NCBI GenBank assembly: GCA_033085395.1
Contig: JANQBS010000057.1
Span: 62,001 to 126,000 of the forward strand
Length of the DNA: 64,000 nucleotides
Direction: 5' to 3'
Origin: Xanthoparmelia taractica
Lineage: Eukaryota; Ascomycota; Lecanoromycetes; Lecanorales; Parmeliaceae
A program made the translations under genes and the position numbers. Numbering within the stretch: position 1 is the first letter of the stretch; each line of letters begins with the position of its first letter. The notes under the pieces are model-generated. The model was given only the letters and a program-made list of their open reading frames with translations, searched no databases and was not told where the DNA came from. This document shows positions 1 through 11,468 of this stretch, one piece after another.

Positions 1-948
1 TGGACAAGCGTAACGTTTCTGTGGCCTCTCACAAGTTCAGGAAAAACCTCTGAGACGGCAGAATTCAAGGATTCAGCCACTTCTAGTTTATCACTGATGT
101 GCTTGGTGTGTGAAGGACGAGTTTTTCTCAAGGATAGTGCGGAGCGAAGGTTTTAGAGTAGTGAGGTTGTAGAAGGATCAACTGTCAGTAAGAACACAAC
201 AAGAGGATGAATGTGAGGCTTGTTGTACGGAGAAAGTAAAGCTCGAGTGATTTGGCTGGTTTTAGGGGCTTGTGAACCTTGAAAGTGTCACACACTTAGG
301 TCTATCCTGCGTATATGAGCTTTGAAATTGAGGGAAATCTGAAGCCCCCTTAGGCGTTGCTGTTCTGAAATGCAGCTGAAATGACAATTTTGCTCTGCTT
401 TGGAGAAAGAGACAGGTCTTAAATGATGGTTTGACGAAGCTGTTTGAAGAGGAGAATGAAAAGCTTTATGACTCGGTGAGTTGACTCTGCGGAAGTTATC
501 AGTGTCTTCCATTCATGTGCCTTGGATGTTATTGTCCGCTGCTAGAGTGACAATACTTCTTCAGAAACCTTGTTCACATATGAACGCGACAAATGGATTG
601 CTTAAGTCGAAGGTAAGGCAGCGATCAGGATGGACGCAGAAAAGAGGGACGAAGCTGAACAGGCGGTATTTTCAGATCCAATATCAAGCCTTGGTGCAAT
701 GTCCACCATTTTAGGCTCGAAATGTCTTCTCGTCCCTTGAGCCAATCAATTGGGTTTGGTCCTGCAGCGCCAGGGAGCTTAGTCAAGTCACAAGAAACCA
801 CGAAAAGCGAGCCATGAAAGACTTCACGGCAAATTTGAAGGGATATAGAGTTCAAGCCAGTCCTTTCAATTCACTTGCGATACTGAGGCCCAAGCCCAAG
901 ACCAAAACCAGGGCCGATCACCCACGAGGATGGCCGCGCTCGACGTTC
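1..948. other. No supportable gene
   Basis: The first 0.95 kb holds only short overlapping open frames on both strands, without recognisable domains, codon pattern or paired splice sites. It may contain the 3' untranslated region of the minus-strand membrane-protein gene that ends at 949. Nothing else is seen. Confidence 0.5.
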
Positions 949-1893
949 TTATCGATGATACTCCATTTTCCTGACCAGCGTCTCCCGCAATCTATGCAGC
1001 CCTCTTTGAGCAAAAAGGGTTGTGACCGTCAGTGATATGATGGCGATATCGGTGGTGGCAACGCCTCTCCAGCCGGCATGATCGGGGTCGAAGTACTTAT
1101 ACACGTACTCGCCTGTGATAAACCGGCCAAAGACTGTCCATATGGCGTATAAGAGGTAGATAGCGATGACGCCGGCGAGCTGGGCGGCCAGATCCTGAAA
1201 GCTTCAGATTATTATTATCTCCAATCAAAGGCAAGATACCTTCTGCTTTCGGACGCTACTCAGAACCATTACCTCCGAAAAGGCGATAACGGAGTTGAGA
1301 GTCGTGATGCTGATAAAAACAAAGCAGCGAAGAGCCTCGCCCTTGCCTCCGTGGCCAAGGACAGGACCCGAACGGTGAAGCACCAGCCAATATACGATGC
1401 TGACCACGAAGGGGAATGTGTTAGTGACGGTATAGAAGGTCGAGAATACGATAGAGTTAGTGTCAGTCGACGTTAGGGCGAGAGACCGGCCTGTATCTGG
1501 GCAAGGAATTTCCCCTTGGCTTGTTCTTCTGGAGGCAATCGACCATAAGGTGCTAAGATATGTTGCAGGGACCAGGACTATTACCGAAATCAATGGATTG
1601 ATGCAATGCAGAGGCGAGAAACCCACCATTGTCATCCAGTAGTAGAGCATCTGGATCACCAGGCTGACATTGCTCGCTTCGAAAGCGGACTGCTTTCCTC
1701 TCTGGTTATAATTAATTCCATAGAGTATGTCTAGAGTGAAAAGGACAGTCAGGAACGATGCAATGATCGCTCGAACAGCAATAATTGCCCTTTGACTAAT
1801 GAAAGGCCACGGTGAATGACAGACACATAGAAAGATCGAGACACCGTGTGGAAGTCTATTTGCTCGAGGGAGAAGAGGAGTCGTCTCTGCCAT
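949..1893 (-). CDS. FAR-17a/AIG1-like multipass membrane protein (model uncertain in the middle)
   Basis: The start MAETTPLLPR and several hydrophobic spans, with motifs such as AFEASNVSLVIQ and SWSLQHILAP, resemble fungal FAR-17a/AIG1-like proteins, ER-type multipass membrane proteins (some animal members hydrolyse lipid esters). Exons read 1893-1627, then 1577 onward after a 49-nt intron, then 1194-949 after a 45-nt intron (1195-1239). The last exon gives the conserved-looking GEYVYKYFDPD. The middle exon is odd. Reading on from SWSLQHILAP reaches TAA at 1473-1475, while the following span (TNSIVFSTFYT) lies in another frame. Either a 53-nt intron with a weak donor (1491-1543) repairs the frame, giving about 265 aa, or there is a frameshift near 1470-1480. 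Family assignment is from memory of motifs. Confidence 0.65.
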
Positions 1894-2475
1894 CGTCTCA
1901 GATCTCGGTAGTACTTCCCTACCGGTACAATCTTGAAGACTATGGCTGCGGGTGTCGAACAAAGAAGCTAGAACAACAGAGTATGAACAAGGTAGAAGGA
2001 TGGAGAAGCCGTTAAGCGAATAGGTGCTCGAAGGGATATTGGCATAAGATTAGGATGTTGATAGGAGAAGACATCGTCGTCCCAGATGAAAAGGAAAGGA
2101 ATGACTGCAATGCAGCAAGTGCGTTTCTTCCTGTCCTGCTAGAAGGAGCATTCGGTACGGTCAAGATTACCTCAGAGTATGTCCGTCTTATTTGCATCTT
2201 CATCGCACGTCCGTCTCACTTGCATTTCACGAAATATATCCGAAAGCGGAAGAGGACGGCATGAAATTCAGGCTCGGCGCCAAGTACTTTCAGCCTTATT
2301 TACTGAGTAAGCTCCTGCAACGTTTCCAAAGCTCTACAGCTGTGTCGCCAAACGACAGCGGCAGAAGTACCTTCAATACACCAATGGCTCCTTCATAGAG
2401 CCAACTCCACAGCTTCACCTCTGTTTCACCCGAATATCCCATTGCGCTCCTCAATATCTTCTACCAACCGCCGCA
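1894..2475. other. Divergent intergenic region
   Basis: This 0.58-kb stretch separates the start of the minus-strand membrane-protein gene from the start of the plus-strand SEC11 gene, so it probably holds both promoters. No coding signal is seen; the short frames inside lack motifs. Confidence 0.5.
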
Positions 2476-3043
2476 ATGCTCGGTGGCCTTCAACCCCGTC
2501 AGCTGCTTACCCAGCTCCTCAACTTCGCCCTTGTGCTCTCAACGGCGTTCATGCTATGGAAGGGCCTTTCCGTCGCCACAGACTCTCCGTCACCTATCGT
2601 TGTCGTTCTTTCTGGTAGCATGGAGCCTGCGTTTCAAAGGGGAGACCTTTTGTTTCTATGGAATCGAGGGCAGAATACGCAGATTGGGGAGATCGTGGTC
2701 TACAACGTGAAAGGGAAGGACATACCGATCGTGCATAGAGTCGTGAGGAGATATGGGGGAGGGTGAGTTGAGGGTGGTTCCAGCAAGCTCGAAAGCAAGT
2801 CTGATACTGTACAGGGACGAGCCATTGCAATTACTTACAAAAGGAGACAACAATTTAGCCGACGATACGGAGCTTTACGCAAGGGGTCAGGAGTATTTGA
2901 CAAGATCTACGGACATCATCGGAAGCGTGGTTGGCTATGTGCCTTTTGTGGGATACGTGACGATCTTACTGTCGGAGCATCCTTGGCTGAAGACGGTGTT
3001 GCTGGGACTTATGGGAGTCATGGTCGTTTTGCAGAGGGAATAG
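2476..3043 (+). CDS. SEC11: Signal peptidase complex catalytic subunit Sec11
   Basis: This is the ER signal peptidase that removes signal peptides from secretory proteins during translocation. Exons 2476-2762 and 2815-3043 are joined across a 52-nt GT-AG intron and give 171 aa, close to the usual length of Sec11 (about 167 aa in yeast). A hydrophobic N-terminal anchor (about residues 12-30) is followed by SGSMEP with the catalytic serine at residue 48, VHRVV with the catalytic histidine at 87, and KGDNN..DD at 105-113 supplying the aspartates. A second hydrophobic stretch closes the C-terminus. The eukaryotic form uses a Ser-His-Asp set rather than the bacterial Ser-Lys pair, and the histidine is present. 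The start is the first ATG in a good context (GCCGCAATG). All key residues are intact. Confidence 0.95.
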
Positions 3044-3791
3044 TTCTTGAGAATGAGCTGCATTGAGACTAATCCCCATAACAATCTCATGGCTATATCA
3101 CACCACAGCTCATACAGTGCTCATTGCTTACCTTTACGTTTTCCTCCGCGCACTGACATGAAGCCCCAAAAGTGGATAAGATGTACAGCTCAGAAGAGTA
3201 TCTCCGCTTGTTTCTGCTGTTACTAAAACAGATGAGTGTTGGCTTGGACAGTTGTATCAGGTGGACAAATACGATGCCAAATTCTTGGACTACTGCCTTT
3301 GCCTAAAAAAGATATGGCCAAAAGACTGGCATCAACCTAGACTGCTACAGAGCTCTTATGACTCAGCTTATGTTGACCAGTGGCACCCAGACAATGCGGG
3401 CGGATTAGAAACCTCTTGGCATCACGATAGCAGTGAACCTGCTTTGATGTTTTTCATAGAGCACGTATATAGCTGGACAGTGAACCTATGAACGTAACAA
3501 TTCTGCCCTTCTACACGTCTATGCATGACATATCCGGCGCTTAATTCTGGTGATTAGCGCTAAAGTCGGCGGTGAAGTCCCGCTTTCTCAAGCCTTTCGA
3601 CTGTACAACTCAGAGACATGGGGGACCTTTAACAATAATGCATACGGTGAATGTGAGAATAGAGTCAGAAAGAGATCCCTCAGTATCTACTCTATTTTTT
3701 TCCACCTAAGACTACCAACTCCATTGACGAGGTGTCTACATCAATCGTGACCTGCTCAAGCCGTTAACCTGTCTGCTGTCGAACCTCAGCA
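3044..3791. other. Intergenic, no gene seen
   Basis: This 0.75-kb spacer lies between two plus-strand genes. Two open frames of 66-79 codons (3252-3491, 3550-3750) show no domain or splice context and read like random sequence. The right end is presumably the promoter of the E2 gene. Confidence 0.45.
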
Positions 3792-4368
3792 ATGGCAACA
3801 GCGCAGAAGCGTATCACCAAAGTCAGTCCGGCTGCAAACATGTACTTGGATAAGCTAACGTCCTGCCTCAGGAGTATGCGGATATACAGAGAAAACCTCT
3901 AGATGGCATGAGGGTCAGCCTACCCTCCGAGTCGGACATACACCAGTGGCAGATACTCATTGACGGTCCTAAAGGCTCGCCTTATGAAGTATTGCCTCCT
4001 TTCGATTCACTGCCCCTCGAACTTAGGAAATGCTCGCTGACAATGCACAGGGTGGAGTCTTCAATCTGCACCTCAGCCTTCCCACCGAGTACCCTTTCAA
4101 GCCTCCTACGTTGAGCTTCAAGACAAAAATCTACCATCCAAACGTTACGAACGATGACAAAGGCAGCATGTGCCTAGGGATGCTACGTGCCGACGAGTGG
4201 AAGCCATCCTCGAAGATTGATGCCGTACTTAGCTTTGCGCAAGGTCTGCTTTCGGAGCCTCAGCCTGATGATGCTGTGGAGGGAGGTATTGCGAGGGAGT
4301 ACAAGGAGAACAAGAAAGAATTTATCAAGAATGCCAAGGCATGGACCAAGCAATATGCGAAGAAGTGA
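3792..4368 (+). CDS. Ubiquitin-conjugating enzyme E2 (UBC fold)
   Basis: E2 enzymes carry ubiquitin as a thioester and pass it to substrates with an E3 ligase. Three exons (3792-3821, 3872-3988, 4051-4368) with 50- and 62-nt introns, all phase 0, give 154 aa, the size of a one-domain class I E2. The order is typical: N-terminal helix (MATAQKRITKEYADIQ), the YPFKPP loop, the HPN tripeptide at residues 78-80, the active-site cysteine at 90 in GSMCLGML, and a basic C-terminal helix ending KQYAKK. The tiny first exon (10 codons) is supported by clean splice sites and the conserved E2 start. It resembles Ubc4/5-like E2s, but the sequence around the cysteine (CLGMLRADEW) is not that of canonical Ubc4, so I give no symbol. 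Confidence 0.92.
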
Positions 4369-5066
4369 TCAGGGATGGTACACACAGGCAGCAAGAGATC
4401 ATGGGCAAAGTGGTAGTTGGGGATCATGACTTACGAATTCTGCACGCAATGCATTAGCGGGCGTATGGCGGCCTATTATGTTTATGCAGACTCCCTTAAA
4501 TCACAAGCCAATGTCTCTAAGCCTCACAAAAGGCCTTCCATTTGCCTTACATCCGTCAGAACGGAGATTCGCATCATTTGTTTACGATCGCCGCGCAAGG
4601 GCAACAGCCTCTGGTGTGCAGTAGGAGCGTGCAATACTCTAAGTTCGAAGTTAACCGTCTTTCTCCACCTTGCCCAGCCCACCAACTCCGAATCGACAAT
4701 GTTTATTATTATCGACAAGCGCTTTGATAGAGAACGCCGGGTTTCATATATAAGTACAACAAAAAGAGCAAGGTTACTGTATGTCAGCAGAAGGAGTGAT
4801 TGCAATTCGTCAAGATAGGCGCGTCTGTAACCTCAAAATAGAACCTAAAAAACAGCCGCACCACCAGCAACCTTTAATTTATCACTCTAGGCGCAGCATG
4901 AGGGGGTCAATCAATCCTTCTATGTGTCCTCAGAGGCATGCGAATGATGTTTACCTTATCTCGGGTTATCGTGAATACTCTCAATCATGTATACCGGCAT
5001 CTCAGACGCTGATTGCCTCTAATGGTCTGCCAATCTTGAATACGACCAAACCTGACAAGGGCCGTC
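4369..5066. other. Intergenic, no gene seen
   Basis: This 0.7-kb stretch lies between the E2 gene and the pepsin-like gene. Overlapping open frames on both strands (for example 4417-4818) have no family features. An upstream exon carrying a signal peptide for the next gene was searched for and not found. Confidence 0.4.
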
Positions 5067-7534
5067 ATGTCCAATACCACAAACACTACAGCCACCCCAA
5101 TTGTCGTTCCACCAAGCGGGAAGTGGTAAGTTGGTTTCCGACATAGCCACCCACACTTAGATAAGGTACCGAGACATTTACCAACTTCCTAGGGACGGTA
5201 ATGATGGTCCTTGGGCTACCTTCAATATCCACGTCGGCACTCCTCCCCAGACTGCGAGGGTCCTTGTTTCCTCAGTCTCAGGGCAAACTTGGATCATCTC
5301 TGCGAACACGACACTGGGAGGCTGCATCGGGACGGATCCATCGACGTGTCCCCAAACTCGAGGCGGGCTCGTCAACATAAACGCTTCGAGTACATGGCAA
5401 GACCAGGGCCTCTACGGCCTAGGATTGGAGATAAACATACAAGACTACCTAAATGAATATGACACCGGCGACTTTGGTTATGACACGCTGGGTGTTGGGC
5501 CAGCGGGAGATATCAGCGGTGACGTCGATGACCAGGTCATTGCTGCATTAGCTACTAAAGACTACGATGTGGGCCTCCTTGGCGTTACCGACTACCCTAC
5601 CAATTTTACAGCATTCGACGACCCACGTCCCAGCTATTTGTCTACTTTAAAGACGCAGAGCAAAATCCCCAGTCTATCTTACGCCTATTCGGCTGGGGCA
5701 CAATATCGTATGAGTAAGCCGAGTGTGTTCAATCATTCTGTCATTAACCTTTGCCAGGTCCGAACAAGGCCAATGGAACTCTTACATTGGGCGGGTATGA
5801 CGCCTCAAAATTCATATCGAATGATGTTCCTTTCACGATGGCAAGCGATATATCACGAGATCTAGTCGTAGGTTTGCAGGCGATCAGTTTTAGTGATGCG
5901 ACGAGAACAAACGATGCACTGCTCCCCACAGGCATTTTGACATTTATTGACTCTTCGATACCACATATCTGGCTGCCTATAGAGGCCTGCCAGCGTTTCG
6001 AAGATTCGTTTGGCATTGAGTGGAACAGTACGATCGAACGGTACCTTGTGAACCACACCCTCCATAGCCAACTGCAAAAACAGAATGCCAGCGTTTCATT
6101 TATAATCGGGGATGACGTCAATGGTGGTTCGACGGTGAACATAACATTCCCATATGCCAGTTTCGACCTCAATATCAGTGCTCCATTTGTCAATACCACT
6201 CAGTACTACTTTCCTCTACGCCGAGCAGCTAATGATAGCCAATATACACTCGGACGAACATTCCTTCAAGAAGCGTGAGTCAAGCAATCTAGGTTCACTA
6301 AATAAGTACTCACGTTGATAGATACCTCATTGTCAACTATGAATATTCTAACTTCTCCGTCTCCAAGAGCAACTGGGGACCAGAGGCACCATCACACATT
6401 ATACCCATTGCCGCAAAGTCCAATGCAACAACGTCAAGAATAACCAAAATCACAACGCCCTCTCACAAAATCTCCACCGGCGCAATAATTGGCATAATCG
6501 TCGCCGTTGTCGCCCTAATTATCGTGGCCGCAATTGCAATCTTTTATGTGTTCAAACACCGAAGAAAGAGGAGAAACATAGGGAAAGACGGAACGGCTGG
6601 AGACGAAATGATTCGTTTCCAGAAAGCAGAAATGGACGCCACGCCAGCCGGCAAGGCCCACTTTGGAGATGCACCGTACGGCCACAAGTTTGGAGAGGAA
6701 ATGGAAGGTAGCAAACCCGATCTGGGGATAGACATGAAGAAAGGATCGGAAATGGAGGGCAGCAATCCGGACTTGGTAATGGCTGCGAAGCTCAAGTCCG
6801 AAATGGAAGGAGACGCGGGCACTATGCGAGCCGAAGCCCCTGGAAGCGGAGGCGTCTTGCGAGCCGAAGCTCCAGGAAGTGAGGGGGTGTTCAGAGCCGA
6901 AGCTGAAGGAAGCAGAGGTGGTTGGGAGATGGACGGAGCCCAAGGGACCCTCAGAGCAGAAATGCCAGTTCCCACATTCGCCCCAGTGGAAATGTACGCC
7001 GGCGATTATGGCCTCTACGGAACGCCATCACCGGTCAGCGGCAGCGATCGACCCTCTCCTATCAGCTCGCCACATTCGCCCGAAGGAACACCTGGTGCGG
7101 CGTCGTGGAGCAGACGGCAAATGGACGTTCCACGATTACCTCGTTCTGGAAGCGACATTTCGTCACCGGATGAGGAAATTGAGGGAAATACCCGGAGTCC
7201 CCGCAGACCAAGACCCACACCCAGGAGTCTCACCCCGAGCCAGGTATCACCGCAGAGCGAGAGCAGGGAACAACGGGGGAGCGGCGGCGGAGTTGCAGGC
7301 AGCGCATCGAGGAGGACGACGCCAACGAATCCGTCACCCAGCGACGAAAGTGACCCGGGTGGGTCGCGTCGAGGCTACGGTGGTAATCTATCACCTCGGG
7401 ACCATACGACCAGGGAGCTAGCCTCGCGGACCGAAGGAGGCAGAGAAGGTAACAGACGTTTAGGAAGTAATGCACCGAATGAGCGCGCATCGAATGGTGG
7501 TGGATCATCGGGACCACCGGGGGGTTATTTCTGA
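5067..7534 (+). CDS. Membrane-anchored pepsin-like (A1-fold) protein, probably catalytically dead
   Basis: Exons 5067-5125, 5193-5707, 5758-6274 and 6322-7534 (introns 67, 50, 47 nt) encode about 767 aa. The ectodomain has the A1 pepsin layout: DGNDGPWATF, VGTPPQTARV, a GGCIG...TCPQT disulfide-type pair and many N-glycosylation sites. The flap-side motif, normally D[T/S]G, reads VSSVSGQTWI, and the second motif reads FIDSSIPHIW with no glycine after the Asp-Ser pair. Both catalytic motifs therefore look lost or altered. After about residue 400 comes one transmembrane helix (GAIIGIIVAVVALIIVAAIA), a basic stop-transfer (KHRRKRRN), then a disordered tail of more than 300 residues with imperfect repeats. 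No signal peptide follows the chosen ATG; an in-frame TGA at 5037 blocks simple extension, so a first exon may be missing. Possible role: a surface or sensor protein rather than a protease (inference). Confidence 0.8.
6700..6960 (+). repeat. Imperfect repeats in the cytoplasmic tail of the pepsin-like protein
   Basis: Two short repeat families follow each other: EMEGSxPDL-type units (about 6700-6815) and RAEAPGSxGV-type units (about 6825-6960). They give an acidic, low-complexity juxtamembrane tail. Confidence 0.75.
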
Positions 7535-7756
7535 TTGATTGATATCACGATACGACGATCTTCTTGGACATCTTCCGTGAATGAAGTTTGGAGTATGGGC
7601 TAAGGATATTGAGCCATCCAGGACCAGGAGGCACCGGCGTGTAGGATATCTGGGTCAACATTGTTGCATGTATGAATAGGATTCATAATTTTTATCACTG
7701 TATCCATCCATCCGAGGAAATTGTCAGTATCACTTCTTAATAGTTTCCAAGACCTA

Positions 7757-7820
7757 TCCTTCCTTCCTTCCTCCCTCCCTCCCTTCTTTCTTTCCTTCCC
7801 TCTCTCCCTCCCTCTCCTCC
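7757..7820. repeat. Pyrimidine-rich CCTT/CCCT tract
   Basis: Runs of TTCC, CTCC and TTTC units with almost no purines over about 60 nt. Confidence 0.8.
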
Positions 7821-7838
7821 AGAATCAAGTCCTCTACT

Positions 7839-7859
7839 ATACATACATACATACATACA
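7839..7859. repeat. (TACA)n tetranucleotide array
   Basis: About five consecutive TACA units. Confidence 0.85.
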
Positions 7860-7996
7860 ATTAAGTCAACTTTCCTCTGCTCTCCTCTCCTCTCCTTCCC
7901 TCCACCATCGACAATCTACAATCTACAATCAAACACTACATCAAATAAACAAGTGCCCCGTGCCGATTCATTCCTAAGACACCGGTAATTCCTCTG

Positions 7997-8042
7997 CTAT
8001 ACTATACTATACTATACTATACTATACTATACTATACTATAC
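7997..8042. repeat. (CTATA)n pentanucleotide array
   Basis: About nine uninterrupted copies of the five-base unit CTATA. Confidence 0.9.
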
Positions 8043-8117
8043 CACCTATCCATCCATCCAGCAGTATAAAACCCCCTTACTCAAGCTCAAGCTTAATGTT
8101 TTATAGAAACCGGAATG

Positions 8118-8173
8118 AGAGAGAGAGAGAGCGCGACAGACACAGACACAGACACAGACACAGACACAGACAC
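8118..8173. repeat. (GA)n followed by (ACAGAC)n array
   Basis: A short GA dinucleotide run leads into about six copies of the hexamer ACAGAC. Confidence 0.88.
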
Positions 8174-8947
8174 AAATACAGAGAAGAAGAGACAGCGAGA
8201 GACGGTGCCAGAACAAGCTGACGGTTAAAAAACAATTACCTTTACAGTCAAGGCAAGGTGGTGAATACATGCCACGGGGGCCACGGGGGCCGCGGGAGGG
8301 GGTGAGGGGGAGAAGGTAGGAACCGCACTTTTTAAATATCCAAAGACTTGAAGAGAAGAGTAGAAGTAGAAGTAGAAGAAGAGATGGTGCTCTGGTCTCT
8401 TAAATAGACACAAAAGAACTTTTATTCTTCTCTTCTGTCCACAAGAATCGGAATATGACAAGGACAAGGACGGATGCAGTGTGACCACTTCACCGAAAAC
8501 GAGTAAATAGGAACATGATATAGCAAGTAGTACATGCCGTAGTACAACGTAAGAGTAAAACCAAAAAAAAACAAAAAACAAGCACGGTCAAATTGATTCT
8601 TTTGTCAAAGGGCATCCATTGCATAGCTCGCATCTAAAGTTTATCTGTGGCGCCAGCCTCAAGGCCTCTCTTTTTCCCTCAATACCATTGTGTGCAGAGG
8701 CCAGGTATCCGAAAAAGCCCAGCAGATCGCGCCGGCCACCATCTCTATCGCATTTGCAACAAAACGCTCAGTTACACACAAAAAGAAAACCCAGAACGCC
8801 GGACGTGAACTTGACTTGCTCGGCATGGCATCAAAAAGGTAGAACCCCATTGCATGTATGGAAAACCCCAAAGGGCACAAAACACCTCCCAGTAACGACA
8901 GATTTCAAATTCGTACGCAAAGCACGGCAGGGGTATCATCCATTCTT

Positions 8948-10211
<1,264 letters not shown>

Positions 10212-11468
10212 TGTGTAGGCGGAGCGGATAATTGATGGTAGTAAGGGATTTGATGGTGCACCAAGCTGTGCGGTGTCTGAGTGAGGAGTGTGGTGGTGGA
10301 GAGGTCAGGAGGAATGAAGCGTTTACAGGGACGTTTTTTGTCTTTCAATGGAAGAGGAAAGGGCGGATGACGTTAGAAGTAGGTATGGAGTAATGGAGTA
10401 AGTTATGGAGCAATGAGGGAGTAGTTTGCTAAGAGTAGTTAAGGTAGCAGTAATAATAATGATAATCAATAACAGATAATAAATAATAATTAATAGTAGT
10501 AGTAGTGGGGGAGGAGAAGGGAGTAAGAGGTAGGGTAGGTTCTCGTGACACGACAACACAAATGAGTTTTCTTGACAATTGCCAATATATTATTATTATG
10601 ATTGTTTTCAATGCGAATAATTCATGCAATTATTATGGACGATGATGGGAATATATTCTTTTCCCAACGGTATTCCTTATAGTAATGTTCCGGCAGCTTT
10701 ATATACTGGATTCGTTGACTTTCCCATTAACCTCGACAAACCCAAGGTAGTTCGTAATGGTTATCAAAATAACATCATTATTATCAACGTTAACATTAGG
10801 TATGTATGGAACCTAACTAAGGACCAGTTAGAGGCTTGTCAGAACTGTCATTCCCAACACGTCATTCTTCACTAAGACGGGAAAAAGACCTTGTCGTCGC
10901 CCCCAATCAAAACGTCTTTTACTTCTAATAATGCCTTTGACTTGTTAGAAAAAGGGGGAGGGACGGCACTATTAAACTTGATATGCTTGCATGCTTCTCT
11001 TCACAGAAGAAAAAAAAAGGCCAATGGCGAGCATCTGCCCAGTGCCCATTGATATAATAATAGGTAAGATTAATCCAGCTTACTTCATTAGAACTTAGAA
11101 GTAACCCCCTTTTCTCCTTTCTCCGCTTGCTTGAAACCCAATTACTTCGTACTTTAGGGCCTAGGCAAAACCTGGGTAATCATCATCCCACCCACGTGGG
11201 GGTACTCTTTCGGTCTCGAACCTCTCTCTACTCTAACTCTTTTTGCTATCCAATCTCCACCTTGTCTCCTCATCAACCAACAACCAACACACTTCCCAAT
11301 CCGTCACTTTCTCTCATTGACAGTCAAGAAGCCAATGCAGACAGCACATCGAGCATCATCACGACCAATGACAAGTCCCAGCGGTCTTGTATCAGCCTGG
11401 GGCGGCATGCGAAGCTTCAGAGCATCCTCAATCTGAGTCTTGCCCTCGTTAATTTCACTCTGAATAAC
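10212..11468. other. AT-rich intergenic region
   Basis: This 1.26-kb stretch lies between the SDR start and the kinesin 3' end, both on minus. It includes an AT-rich patch with TAA/TAG triplet runs (about 10440-10640). Open frames at 10624-10875 and 11127-11672 show no domain and the second overlaps the kinesin terminal exon; I do not call them genes. Confidence 0.45.

Larger units (their letters stand above)
7535..8947. other. Convergent intergenic region rich in microsatellites
   Basis: This 1.4-kb stretch separates the 3' ends of the pepsin-like gene (plus) and the dehydrogenase gene (minus). It contains a long pyrimidine tract, a tetramer array, a pentamer array and GA/hexamer arrays, listed separately. 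Open frames here translate the repeats and are not genes. Confidence 0.6.

Noticed and set aside
7997..8173. Regular short repeats resembling a CRISPR-like array
   Set aside because: Units are 5-6 nt with no spacers. These are ordinary microsatellites in a fungal genome.
8046..8270. Minus-strand open frame with alternating Val-Cys
   Set aside because: It is just the translation of the hexamer and dinucleotide repeats.
10624..10875. 83-codon open frame in the AT-rich spacer
   Set aside because: Biased by AT-rich triplet runs, with no recognisable feature.
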